From JAUXFK01 sp034189035 (GTDB lineage: Bacteria > Desulfobacterota > UBA8473): a DNA stretch of 43,843 nucleotides. The notes below the pieces were generated by a model. The model was given only the letters and a program-made list of their open reading frames with translations, ran no database searches and was not told where the DNA came from. This document shows, piece by piece, positions 16,029-25,111 of the stretch. The stretch is taken from contig JAXHVA010000035.1 in the NCBI GenBank assembly GCA_034189035.1, forward strand, positions 1 through 43,843, given 5' to 3'. Each line of letters opens with the position of its first letter. Positions within the stretch are counted from its first letter, which is position 1. The translations under genes and the position numbers were made by a program.

Positions 16029-17135
16029 ATGAGGAAAGCTGCTTTTATCTATGATGATGTTCTTTCTAGGCATGTACTCAGAGACGATCATGTATTCACA
16101 CCATCCCGTCTTCAGTGCACATATGAGCTCCTCAGTTCATATGGAGCTTTTGATGGCTCCCTTCTGTTACCTCCACAGCTAGCTCTTAAAACAGACCTTT
16201 TTTCCTTTCATACCAAGGAGTATGTCGAAGCAGTTGAAAGCATAAGCCGTGGTGACACGTCTTTCAATCCGGCAATCTATAATTTCTTTTCAGACGGAGA
16301 TAATCCTCCTTATAAAGGGATGTATGAAGCCTCAATTCTAGTTGTAGGTGCATCTCTTTTGGCTGCCAGATTGGTAGCTGGTGATTATTGTGACGTTGCC
16401 TTCAATATCTCCGGTGGATTGCATCATGCAAATCCAGGCCTTGCCTCTGGCTTTTGTATTTTTAATGATGTTGTTATAGCTATCAAATACCTTCTTGATA
16501 AGGGTATGAGGGTAGTGTATATTGACATCGACGCCCATCACGGAGATGGTGTTCAGAACGCCTTCTATTCAAGTGATAGGGTTATGACGATTTCTATTCA
16601 TGAAGCAGGAAAATTTCTATTCCCTGGGACAGGGAATGTCAACGAGATTGGAGAGGGATCTGGTGTAGGATTTTCGGTAAATATCCCCCTGTTACCTTAT
16701 ACAGACGATGAAACTTATTTATGGGCTTTTCGTGAAGTTGTGCCTCCATTAGTGAAAAGCTTTAAACCAGATATTCTTGTAACTCAACTGGGGGCGGATT
16801 CTCATTATATGGATCCACTGAGTCACTTGATGCTTACTACACAGGGATATACTGAAGTGCTCAGGGATCTTAAGGGATTTGCCCATAAATGGCTTGCCCT
16901 TGGGGGTGGGGGCTATGATATGAGTACAGTTGCTAGGCAGTGGACAATCGCCTATGGTATAATGATCAATAGGGAGTGGCCGAACGATATACCGCTTTGC
17001 TTTCAGGAAAAGTACGGTTTGAAAGTACTCAAAGATAAAGATAAGCCAACCATATTCAGTAAAACAAGGCAACAGGCAAGAAATTTTGCACAGACCACTG
17101 TTTCAGAGGTAAAGAGACGAGTTCGGTCAGCTTAG
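16029..17135 (+). CDS. AcuC-like histone-deacetylase-family protein
   Basis: The protein of about 368 aa belongs to the class I HDAC/AcuC/acetylpolyamine amidohydrolase family, zinc-dependent deacylases. Visible motifs are ISGGLHHANPG (catalytic His pair), YIDIDAHHGDGVQNAFY (zinc Asp and His), LGADSHYMDPLSHL (second zinc Asp) and LGGGGYD with the transition-state Tyr. I prefer the ATG at 16029 because MRKAAFIYDD is the usual AcuC beginning; the TTG at 15981 adds 16 residues. No clear ribosome binding site precedes either. In Bacillus AcuC deacetylates acetyl-CoA synthetase; a similar role in controlling acyl-CoA ligases would fit this acyl-CoA-rich neighbourhood, but that is inference. Confidence 0.88.
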   Translation: MRKAAFIYDDVLSRHVLRDDHVFTPSRLQCTYELLSSYGAFDGSLLLPPQLALKTDLFSFHTKEYVEAVESISRGDTSFNPAIYNFFSDGDNPPYKGMYEASILVVGASLLAARLVAGDYCDVAFNISGGLHHANPGLASGFCIFNDVVIAIKYLLDKGMRVVYIDIDAHHGDGVQNAFYSSDRVMTISIHEAGKFLFPGTGNVNEIGEGSGVGFSVNIPLLPYTDDETYLWAFREVVPPLVKSFKPDILVTQLGADSHYMDPLSHLMLTTQGYTEVLRDLKGFAHKWLALGGGGYDMSTVARQWTIAYGIMINREWPNDIPLCFQEKYGLKVLKDKDKPTIFSKTRQQARNFAQTTVSEVKRRVRSA

Positions 17136-17544
17136 GGGGAAGAGAGTTTGCCAAAATTTTGACGACTTATGGAAGAGTGGACGCCTTTTCATCATTCAGC
17201 TCTACTATATTAATATCATTTTTAAAACCATATATAGCTTACAATAGCCTTAAAAACGATGGATTCCTTCACTGATTTATTTTTTACATGGCATATAATT
17301 TGCATTAATTATGAATCATGTATACCACTAAAGTTAAGGATAGACTCCGTTTTCTAATTTCATATGACACACTGCCTAAACTTGTTGGATTGGTATTATT
17401 AATCCATTTAAAATCTTATATAAAAAAGAGCATTAGTTAGCCTCAATTAGACTATTCTATGCACTTAATCATAAAACAGATAACGGTTTTGGAGGAAATA
17501 TAATCTAATCGATTCTTTTCAATATGAATACGGGGGTGGGTAAA
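17136..17544. other. Leader region of the PrkA operon
   Basis: There is no gene here. The region holds the sigma-54 promoter at 17289-17304. Its transcript would carry a leader of roughly 230 nt before the PrkA start. The leader is AT-rich with short inverted elements but no riboswitch I recognise. Confidence 0.5.
17289..17304 (+). promoter_or_regulatory. Sigma-54 (-24/-12) promoter
   Basis: TGGCATATAATTTGCA matches the sigma-54 consensus TGGCAYRNNNNTTGCW at every defined position, with the GG and GC elements 12 bp apart. It points at the PrkA gene about 240 bp downstream. In E. coli the homologous yeaG-yeaH genes are transcribed by sigma-54 with NtrC under nitrogen starvation, which supports the call. 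An activator binding site was not identified. Confidence 0.8.
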
Positions 17545-19608
17545 ATGACGAATAAAACAGAAAAACAGACCCTTAAACATCATTTGACTGCCGTAAAAAA
17601 GGGGCAAAGATGCTTTGAAAATGCATTTCAAGGCGTCGCAAGGATGATTCTTGAAAGTGAAATTGAAAAGGTTGTCGTAAAAGGTGTAACAACTTACAAT
17701 TATAAGATCTTCGGTAGTGGAGAAAAGCATATTATTGGGATGTATGATGAAATCAACAGCTTTGTATCTTTTGTTAAAGATGCTGCTGAAGGTGGTTCAT
17801 CCAAAGAAATGGCTTTTGTTCTCGTCGGAGAGCCTGGAAATGGCAAGACATTTTTTATTGAATTTCTCTGTTCAATGTATCGAAGTTTTCTCTCTAAGGA
17901 AAAGAATCGAAAATACACTTTTCGTCTCAACAACTTGGATAAACTCGGTAATTATGGAAGAATAACCACTATTGAGTCCCAGACATACGAAGACCCGATG
18001 GTCCTCGCGATGAACCTCTTTGAAGAAAAAGAGGAAAACAGAACTTTTCTTATAAAAAATATCGGATTTTCTGAGGGTGAAGTAGAAAAACTCTACGAAA
18101 ACTATCGTCCCTTAGGCGCTTGCAGTGCATATATATGGAACGATATTCGAAATTATACCGATGATAATATGGATGATATGTTGAAGTTTGTCGAGATTGT
18201 GCCGGTTCCCCTCATTGAAAGCATGGGAACAGTTACAGGGAAATATCCAGCAAAAGATAAAATTACATCGTCATCGGTTGACCTTTTAGGCGAAGAGTCG
18301 ATCCAACGGTTGCTCCATATTACTGATACGAATAATCCGTATCGTTTCGATCTGAAACGAGGTGCATTAGCACGTGTTGCAGGTGGCGGCATACATTTCA
18401 GCGATGAGATATTCAAGAACAAAAGGGATCTTGTTCAGGTCTATTTAGGCGTTATTCAAAACCGTAACATCGAAATTGACGGCTACAAGTGGCCTATTGA
18501 CACTTTGATCCTTGCAACGAGTAACAATTCCGAGTTCAACAGGTTTTTGGCTGAGAAGGAAGAAGCCCCAATTATAGACAGGTGTCGCATATCCTATGTA
18601 TCGCACAATACTGATTATAAACTTCAAGAGAAACTCACCTCATATGCGATAGGAAATGAGACCAAAACGACCCTTGATAATGAAAATCTCCATCAGGATC
18701 CTAACCTCAATTACGCTGCATCGATAGCGGTCGTCCTTACTCGGCTCCCGAGATCTGAAAAACTGACTCCGATTGAGACGATGAAACTGGCAGCAGGTGA
18801 AATTGCAGGAGAAAAGAGTATTAAAACCCTTGCCGAGGTTATAGACACCCTTAACCAAGACCCTGAGATCACAAACCGATTTGGGCAAAAAGGCCTGGGG
18901 CAGCGAAACCTGGGCAGGGCCATACAACTAATGCTTGAAAGTTCTGAAACAAATGAAGGTCGTTGTATGTTTGCTTACGATGTTTTCAAGACACTTGAGC
19001 GGATAATTTTAGACTATGTGTCGGAGGCGAATGACAGGACCAAGTACCTAGAAGATATCAAAACAGCAAAAGGCCTGTACCGTGAACGTATCATGACTGA
19101 GATGTTCAACGCATATATGGATGAGCCTCTTGCAATTAGAAAAGATGTGATGAACTATGTGAATATGATCATAGGTATTGATGCAGAAAATCTAGGTCCT
19201 GATAAGATGTGGAAATACAAAGACCCTCAGACTGGCGAACTGAAAGCGATGAAGATCGATGAACGTTATATTAAGAGTGTTGAGGAGAGGCTCGGGCTTA
19301 AAACAGAAGAACAAAGAGAGACATTCAGGACCTCAATTCGTAAGATTTACGGCCAGAAGCTCTCTGTTGACCCAAACTATGATTTCATGGACAATCTGGA
19401 ACTAGTCAAGGCCGTCACTGATGTTCGCCTAAAATCTGATATCGCAGGGGCAGGGAGCCTTATCGGCGCTCTGGCTAACCGTACTAATGAAGAAAATCAG
19501 AAGCTGTATGACCGAATGATCGATACAATGCAAAACAAACTCAACTACTGCAAAACATGTGCACAGAAAACCATCGAGTATTTCTGTACACAGGAGGATG
19601 AGAAGTAG
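17545..19608 (+). CDS. prkA: PrkA-family serine protein kinase (YeaG-like)
   Basis: The protein of about 687 aa has an AAA+ ATPase core followed by the PrkA C-terminal domain. Walker A GEPGNGKT lies near residues 95-102, and the Walker B-like GGGIHFSDE and sensor segment DTLILATSNNSEFNRF follow. The E. coli homologue YeaG and Bacillus PrkA are known as stress- or starvation-related kinases. The last residues contain CKTC and FC, a possible metal or redox site. I chose the second ATG (17545) because GGGGGTGGG precedes it closely; the ATG at 17524 has none. It heads a run of tightly spaced genes behind a sigma-54 promoter and ends 7 bp before the DUF444 gene. Confidence 0.93.
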   Translation: MTNKTEKQTLKHHLTAVKKGQRCFENAFQGVARMILESEIEKVVVKGVTTYNYKIFGSGEKHIIGMYDEINSFVSFVKDAAEGGSSKEMAFVLVGEPGNGKTFFIEFLCSMYRSFLSKEKNRKYTFRLNNLDKLGNYGRITTIESQTYEDPMVLAMNLFEEKEENRTFLIKNIGFSEGEVEKLYENYRPLGACSAYIWNDIRNYTDDNMDDMLKFVEIVPVPLIESMGTVTGKYPAKDKITSSSVDLLGEESIQRLLHITDTNNPYRFDLKRGALARVAGGGIHFSDEIFKNKRDLVQVYLGVIQNRNIEIDGYKWPIDTLILATSNNSEFNRFLAEKEEAPIIDRCRISYVSHNTDYKLQEKLTSYAIGNETKTTLDNENLHQDPNLNYAASIAVVLTRLPRSEKLTPIETMKLAAGEIAGEKSIKTLAEVIDTLNQDPEITNRFGQKGLGQRNLGRAIQLMLESSETNEGRCMFAYDVFKTLERIILDYVSEANDRTKYLEDIKTAKGLYRERIMTEMFNAYMDEPLAIRKDVMNYVNMIIGIDAENLGPDKMWKYKDPQTGELKAMKIDERYIKSVEERLGLKTEEQRETFRTSIRKIYGQKLSVDPNYDFMDNLELVKAVTDVRLKSDIAGAGSLIGALANRTNEENQKLYDRMIDTMQNKLNYCKTCAQKTIEYFCTQEDEK

Positions 19609-19615
19609 GAAAGGC

Positions 19616-21016
19616 ATGAATCCAAAATTGTTGAATTTTTTCAATACAATTAGGGGAAGGGGGATTGATTCCGAGAGAGAGAGGAAGATCCTGGAGGAGT
19701 TGCAATACGACGGCACCCACGAAATCCTTAATGAACCACAGGAAACCAAGGGCAAGGAATCCAAAGCATCCTTTCGTCAGTTGAACGACATATACAGATA
19801 CAATGACTATTTCATCTTACAGGCAATGCCAACACTCCAAAGATCAGCTGCAAGTTCGCTTCAATCCCTGGATGAACTGCTGGAACGGGATAATCAGAGA
19901 GAAAAAGACGGATTCCCACGAAAGATACGAGTAGGGCGTTTGATCAAGCCGGGAAGGGGAGGAAAGGAAAAGATAGTAGTTGTCCCCACTACTGTTGAGG
20001 AAAAATTTTTACACGATATGCACTTTGATCCTTCGGATGAAGAACCTGTTGCAGGTGGAGCCGGAGAAGGCGAAGAGGGAGAAATTATCGGGGAACAGCC
20101 CGTACATCAAGAAGATGGATCGGGAACCGGACCGGGTGAAGGAAGTGGAGGCCCTCATGAGGTGGAATCGAGTGCATATGATCTGGGCAGAATACTCTCG
20201 GAGCAGTTCGAACTCCCCAATATCAAGGATAAGGGTAAAAAGCGCTTTTTCTCCCATTACACCTACGATATGACCGACAGAAATCGAGGAGTTGGCCAGT
20301 TCCTCGATAAGAAGGCCACACTGAGAAAGATCGTTGAGACCAATATCAATCTTGGGAATATCCCGGATATAGGGGATATTGATCCCAGTCGTTTTCTTAT
20401 CTCGCCAAAGGACAAGATATACAGGATACTCTCTCGAGAAAAAGAATATGAGTCCCAGGCTTTGGTTTTCTTTATGAGGGATTATTCTGGATCTATGCAA
20501 GGCAAGGCTACTGAACTCGTTGTGACCCAGCATGTCTTGATCTATAGCTGGCTTTTGTACCAGTATGAAAAACAGGTGGAATGCCGTTTTATCCTTCATG
20601 ATACAGAAGCAACAGAAGTGAAGGATTTCTATACATATTACAATTCAAGGGTTGCGGGCGGCACAAAGGTGAGTTCAGCCTTTCAACTGGCTAATGAAAT
20701 CGTGGGAAATGAAAACCTCGCTCAGGATTACAATATCTATGTTTTTTATGGTACAGATGGGGATGATTGGGATACAGGTGGGAAAGAGGCCATTCCGGCA
20801 ATAGAGAAGATGTTGACCTATTCCAACAGAACAGGTATAACCATTGCTGAACATATGTACGGAATATATGGTGGCACAGAGGTTGAAAAGTACATAAAAA
20901 GTTCGGGATTATTGGAAAAGAATCCTGATTTACTTCGTCTGGATGTTATGAAAGAGGATTCAGATGAGCCGCGTTTGATTGAAGGGATTAAGAAACTCAT
21001 CTCACAAACAGGGTAA
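19616..21016 (+). CDS. DUF444 protein (YeaH/YhbH-like)
   Basis: The 466-aa protein has a basic N-terminal region, a Gly/Glu-rich disordered linker at about 135-180 (repeated EGEEGE and GTGPGEGSGG types), and a C-terminal von Willebrand A-like domain. That domain contains FFMRDYSGSMQGK, where D289, S291 and S293 resemble a MIDAS metal site. YeaH is the standard partner of the PrkA kinase in proteobacteria and YhbH of PrkA in Bacillus; the molecular role is unknown, with substrate or adaptor function suspected. I chose the ATG at 19616 because AGGAAAGG precedes it and it clears the upstream stop at 19608; earlier in-frame starts overlap prkA. Confidence 0.92.
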   Translation: MNPKLLNFFNTIRGRGIDSERERKILEELQYDGTHEILNEPQETKGKESKASFRQLNDIYRYNDYFILQAMPTLQRSAASSLQSLDELLERDNQREKDGFPRKIRVGRLIKPGRGGKEKIVVVPTTVEEKFLHDMHFDPSDEEPVAGGAGEGEEGEIIGEQPVHQEDGSGTGPGEGSGGPHEVESSAYDLGRILSEQFELPNIKDKGKKRFFSHYTYDMTDRNRGVGQFLDKKATLRKIVETNINLGNIPDIGDIDPSRFLISPKDKIYRILSREKEYESQALVFFMRDYSGSMQGKATELVVTQHVLIYSWLLYQYEKQVECRFILHDTEATEVKDFYTYYNSRVAGGTKVSSAFQLANEIVGNENLAQDYNIYVFYGTDGDDWDTGGKEAIPAIEKMLTYSNRTGITIAEHMYGIYGGTEVEKYIKSSGLLEKNPDLLRLDVMKEDSDEPRLIEGIKKLISQTG

Positions 21017-21061
21017 AAGACAGTAGATCATACCCATGTCCTGTATTGCAAGGAAAAGAAG

Positions 21062-22720
21062 ATGGAATTGATCGATCAGCATACGAAAAAAATAATGGAA
21101 GGATGCAAGGAGAGAGCAAGAAAAATGGGTCTCTCTTTCCATGATGAGACACTGGAATATATTGTAACGAACCGAGACCTATTAGAACTGACACCCAAAA
21201 TAATGATCCCCACGCTTTACGATTACTGGGTTCATGATGTAGAGGTTCTCAAAGAAAAGGGCAAGTATGAACTCTATCCTGTAAACCCATACGAAACCGT
21301 TATTAACACCAGACCTGTTATCTCTTTTTATAATGATAATAACCCAGACTGGTTAAACGTGATGATCTTCTACCATGTATTGGCGCACATCGATTTCTTC
21401 CAGAACAATCTATATTTTCGTCATACCTGGGATTATGATTTCACAGGGCAGGCTCTTTCAGACAAACGGGAGATTGCCAGGCTCAGGTCACAGCATGGAA
21501 GATGGGTGGATTATGTTATCGAATTTGCCCGTGGAATCGATAATCTTGTAGGATACCATAGCGAACTGTCACGTTTGAGTAATTCAGTAACAAAGACATC
21601 ATCGAAACGCCTCAATTTTTACTTTGATGTATTTATTCAAACCGTAAACAAACTGAGTATACATGAATATATCAAGGAAATAGAAAGATACAATGATTGC
21701 ATGAAGCAATATGAAAAACAAGGGGAGCAGATATTCTTTTTAGAAGTTGAGTTGAAATATCCTGAATTTAAAGAGCTTTTTCGAAAAAGCCTCGAGAAGA
21801 AATCCGAAGGGAAAGAGGACATTTTACAGTTCTTGATGGAGCACTCTGAATTCCTCAATAAAGAGGAAAACAAGTGGATGAAATCCATTTTACAGATAGT
21901 ACGCAATACCTCCCTCTTCTTCCAGCCGCAGATTCGTACAAAAATCATGAATGAAGGATGGTCAAGTTACTGGCATGAAACGCTTTTTTTATTAGATGAC
22001 CGTATCAAGGGACATGAAGTTGAATTTGCAAGGCTAAACGCAGGGATCACCTCAATCCCTCGGGTTGGGTTAAACCCTTATGCATTGGGAATGCGCTTAT
22101 TTTATTACATAGAGGAAATGGTTGATAAAGGCAAATACAACCATGTATTTGCACGGATTTCTGACACCAATGAACGGGATAGATTTGATAAGGACACAAA
22201 ACAGGGGCGAGAATTTATCTTTAAGGTTCGAGAAAACCTCTGTGATTTTATGTTTATCAATACTTTCCTCGATCAGGACTTTGCTACACGGAACAAGCTG
22301 TTTGTCACGGGCAAGAGACTGAATCGGGATAAGATGGTTTATGAGTATTATATAAAGAGCCGAAACCTGAAAGATTATCGCAAGGTATTATTGGATTCAT
22401 TGTATCATCCACCACAAATCGAAATAGATACAAAAAAGGATGCAAACAATACTCTTTATCTCAATCATCGCTTTGAGGAGAAACCACTGGTAAAGGAGTT
22501 TATAGCCAACACCATGATGGGGGTAGAGTATCTCTGGGGAGGCATAGTTCAGTTGGAAACGAGTGAGGTTGCTGGTGAGCCTCCTCCACAAATGCAATAT
22601 CCCACTTTCATGTTTCCTCAAGCGCAGGTAGTACAGGAAGAAAGTCAAGAGCCAAGTATTAAGTGGCAGCGTGTCTTGTATACCATGAAAAACAGAAAAC
22701 TCTCCAGAGAAACGATCTAA
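21062..22720 (+). CDS. SpoVR family protein (YcgB-like)
   Basis: The 552-aa protein shows the SpoVR order: N-terminal PTLYDYWVHDVEVLKEKGKYELYPVNPYE, then YHVLAHIDFFQNNLYF with conserved His and Asp, RLRSQHGRWVDYVIEFARGIDN, and the strongly conserved MNEGWSSYWHE at about residue 300 followed by GLNPYALGMRLF. Bacillus SpoVR is needed for spore cortex formation and E. coli YcgB is its stress-linked homologue; the biochemistry is unknown. It is the third gene of the prkA-DUF444-spoVR cassette, 45 bp after DUF444. Finding it in a presumably non-sporulating Gram-negative matches the general bacterial cassette. Its C-terminal tail ends with a Pro/Gln-rich segment. Confidence 0.92.
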   Translation: MELIDQHTKKIMEGCKERARKMGLSFHDETLEYIVTNRDLLELTPKIMIPTLYDYWVHDVEVLKEKGKYELYPVNPYETVINTRPVISFYNDNNPDWLNVMIFYHVLAHIDFFQNNLYFRHTWDYDFTGQALSDKREIARLRSQHGRWVDYVIEFARGIDNLVGYHSELSRLSNSVTKTSSKRLNFYFDVFIQTVNKLSIHEYIKEIERYNDCMKQYEKQGEQIFFLEVELKYPEFKELFRKSLEKKSEGKEDILQFLMEHSEFLNKEENKWMKSILQIVRNTSLFFQPQIRTKIMNEGWSSYWHETLFLLDDRIKGHEVEFARLNAGITSIPRVGLNPYALGMRLFYYIEEMVDKGKYNHVFARISDTNERDRFDKDTKQGREFIFKVRENLCDFMFINTFLDQDFATRNKLFVTGKRLNRDKMVYEYYIKSRNLKDYRKVLLDSLYHPPQIEIDTKKDANNTLYLNHRFEEKPLVKEFIANTMMGVEYLWGGIVQLETSEVAGEPPPQMQYPTFMFPQAQVVQEESQEPSIKWQRVLYTMKNRKLSRETI

Positions 22721-22780
22721 GCCTTTAAAACTCCAAAGTACTATCTATTATTCCGGCTTGTCCGGGTCAGGGTAAGAGCT

Positions 22781-25072
22781 ATGGAAAAGACCGAAGAAGC
22801 TTTACAATTTCTCAATCGTTGTGTGGGCGAATCGGATCAAATCCAACCCATACCGTTTGAAGAATTCATTAAAACACTCCATGAAAAACCTTCTACAGTA
22901 ATCCGCAATGTCTTTCAGGTTTTTCATGATATGATCAAATACTACATAGATGAAGGAATAGATGAGTATCCGGATGATCCCGAATCAGTTCGTTTTATCA
23001 ACTATGATTGCTCCAGACTGTTCGTTTATGGCTCGGATCGACCTTTTTTTGCGGATAGACTCTTTGCAAACAGGCTAATAAAACAGGCAGAAGCATTTAA
23101 GCAAGGTGCACAGCAAAACAAGATATATATATTCGAAGGTCCTCCAGGCTGTGGGAAGAGTACATTTTTAGACAATCTTCTGATGAAATTCGAAGAATAC
23201 GCAAACACGAGAGAAGGCTCCCGTTTTGAAGTAGTCTGGAGGCTCGATTCGAGATTATTGGGCGGCTCACCAAGAAAGGAAATCAATCCTGTTCTCACAA
23301 GATTGTGTCAATTACTGGATATTTCTCCTGAGGATCAGAATGGTCTTTTACAAAGACAGGATATTATAGATACAAACGACAACTACATTGAAGTGCCCTG
23401 TCCCAGTCATGACAACCCTATCTTGATGATACCCAAAAATCTCCGCAGGGTTTTTTTCGATACATTATTCGCAAATGATGAATTTAAGTGGAGACTCTTC
23501 ACAGAGAAGGAATACGAATGGGTATTCAAAAGCAATCCCTGCACGATCTGTAGTTCTCTGTATCTGGCTTTACATAATGCATTAAAGACCCCCCAAGAAG
23601 TATATAAAATGATATATGCACAACCTTACCGGTTCAACAGACGACTTGGTGAAGGCATCAGTGTCTTCAACCCTGGTGACAAACCCATCAAACAAAATAT
23701 ATTGAGAAATGAAGTTTTGCAAAATAGGATCCAGCGTCTTTTAAAAGACGGGAACCAATTAAAATACATCTTTTCCTCGTATGCAAAGACAAACAACGGG
23801 GTTTATGCCCTCATGGACATCAAGTCCCATAACACAGAACGCTTGATCGAGCTCCATAATATTATCAGCGAGGGGTTGCATAAGGTGGAAGATGTTGAGG
23901 AAAACGTGGATTCACTGTTAATTGCCCTTATGAACCCTGAAGACAAAAAGAATATAGAGAATTTTCAGTCTTTTTCTGACCGCATTGAGTACATCTATTT
24001 ACCCTATGTCTTGGATCTGAAAACAGAGGTAGAGATATATCGCAATACCTTTGGAAGGCATATTGATGGATGCTTTCTGCCTAGGGTATTACACAATTTT
24101 GCCAGGGTAATTATCTCGACCCGTTTGAACATCAAATCAGAAGCCCTGTTAGAATGGATCGACACTCCGAGCAGATACAGTCTCTATTGTGATGAGAACC
24201 TTCAGCTTCTCAAGATGGAACTCTATACAGGTCATATCCCCACATGGCTTACAGAAGAAGATAGAAAGAAATTGACTGCAAAACTAAGGCGTAAGATCAT
24301 TGCTGAGTCGGAAAAAGAGGGAGATCATGGCCTTTCCGGGCGCGATTCCATCAGGATATTTAATGACTTTTATTCTCGTTATGTGAAGGATGATAAGCTT
24401 ATAAGTATGTCGAATTTATATGATTTTTTTATCAGATTCGATAAAGAAGAGAAAAGGACAGTGCCGGAAGGGTTCTTAGATTCACTCTGTCGTATGTATA
24501 ACTATACAGTCTTGCAGGAAGTGAAAGAATCTCTCTATTATTATAATGAAGAACAGATTTCCAAGGACATAAAAAACTACTTATTCGCAATCAACTTTAA
24601 GGTCGGATCCGTTGAGACCTGCACTTTTACGAAGGAGAAGATAGATATTACGGAAGATTTTTTAAATGGAATTGAAGACCATTTACTCGGCACAGATACT
24701 GATAAAGAAAAACGCATTAAGTTCAGGGAAGAGACTCAAAAAGAGTATGCTTCGAGGACATTGACCAAAGAGATGATGGTTGAGGGGAAATCCATTGAAG
24801 ATACGGAACACTATAAAATGCTGCATGATCAATACGAGTACCATCTCAAGGAAAAGGTGCTTGATCCGTTTCTCGAGAACGAAAACTTCAGACGTGCAAT
24901 TAAGGATTACGACAGTGACGATTTTAAGACATATGATAAAAAAATCAGAAACGATGTAACATTCCTCATGAACAACCTGAGTAAAAAATACAATTATACT
25001 GAAAAGGGTGCAAAAGAGGTCTGCATATATGTTATTGACAATGAGTTGGCAAAGAATTTTGCCGCCAGATGA
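22781..25072 (+). CDS. Second, divergent PrkA-like AAA+ ATPase/kinase
   Basis: The 763-aa protein has Walker A EGPPGCGKST at residues 119-128 inside a PrkA-like AAA core, and shares the overall plan of the first PrkA (N-terminal helix, AAA core, long helical C-terminal part), but sequence similarity is low by eye. An extra C-x2-C pair in NPCTICSSLY lies near residue 250 within an insertion. A YIYLPYVLDLKTEVEIYRNTFG segment corresponds to the kinase-associated region. It starts 60 bp after spoVR behind AGGGTAAGAG and ends 39 bp before alanine dehydrogenase. Paired PrkA paralogues in one operon suggest a hetero-oligomeric ATPase or a kinase-substrate pair. No experimentally described function is known to me. 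Confidence 0.82.
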   Translation: MEKTEEALQFLNRCVGESDQIQPIPFEEFIKTLHEKPSTVIRNVFQVFHDMIKYYIDEGIDEYPDDPESVRFINYDCSRLFVYGSDRPFFADRLFANRLIKQAEAFKQGAQQNKIYIFEGPPGCGKSTFLDNLLMKFEEYANTREGSRFEVVWRLDSRLLGGSPRKEINPVLTRLCQLLDISPEDQNGLLQRQDIIDTNDNYIEVPCPSHDNPILMIPKNLRRVFFDTLFANDEFKWRLFTEKEYEWVFKSNPCTICSSLYLALHNALKTPQEVYKMIYAQPYRFNRRLGEGISVFNPGDKPIKQNILRNEVLQNRIQRLLKDGNQLKYIFSSYAKTNNGVYALMDIKSHNTERLIELHNIISEGLHKVEDVEENVDSLLIALMNPEDKKNIENFQSFSDRIEYIYLPYVLDLKTEVEIYRNTFGRHIDGCFLPRVLHNFARVIISTRLNIKSEALLEWIDTPSRYSLYCDENLQLLKMELYTGHIPTWLTEEDRKKLTAKLRRKIIAESEKEGDHGLSGRDSIRIFNDFYSRYVKDDKLISMSNLYDFFIRFDKEEKRTVPEGFLDSLCRMYNYTVLQEVKESLYYYNEEQISKDIKNYLFAINFKVGSVETCTFTKEKIDITEDFLNGIEDHLLGTDTDKEKRIKFREETQKEYASRTLTKEMMVEGKSIEDTEHYKMLHDQYEYHLKEKVLDPFLENENFRRAIKDYDSDDFKTYDKKIRNDVTFLMNNLSKKYNYTEKGAKEVCIYVIDNELAKNFAAR

Positions 25073-25111
25073 AAAGAGATATAGCCTGGGCCGAAAAGTG
25101 AGGTTTGACAT

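Noticed and set aside
22735..22790. Walker-A-like peptide PGQGKS in another frame just before the second PrkA-like gene
   Set aside because: It is in a different frame, only a few codons long and lies in the intergenic gap; coincidence is the simplest explanation.
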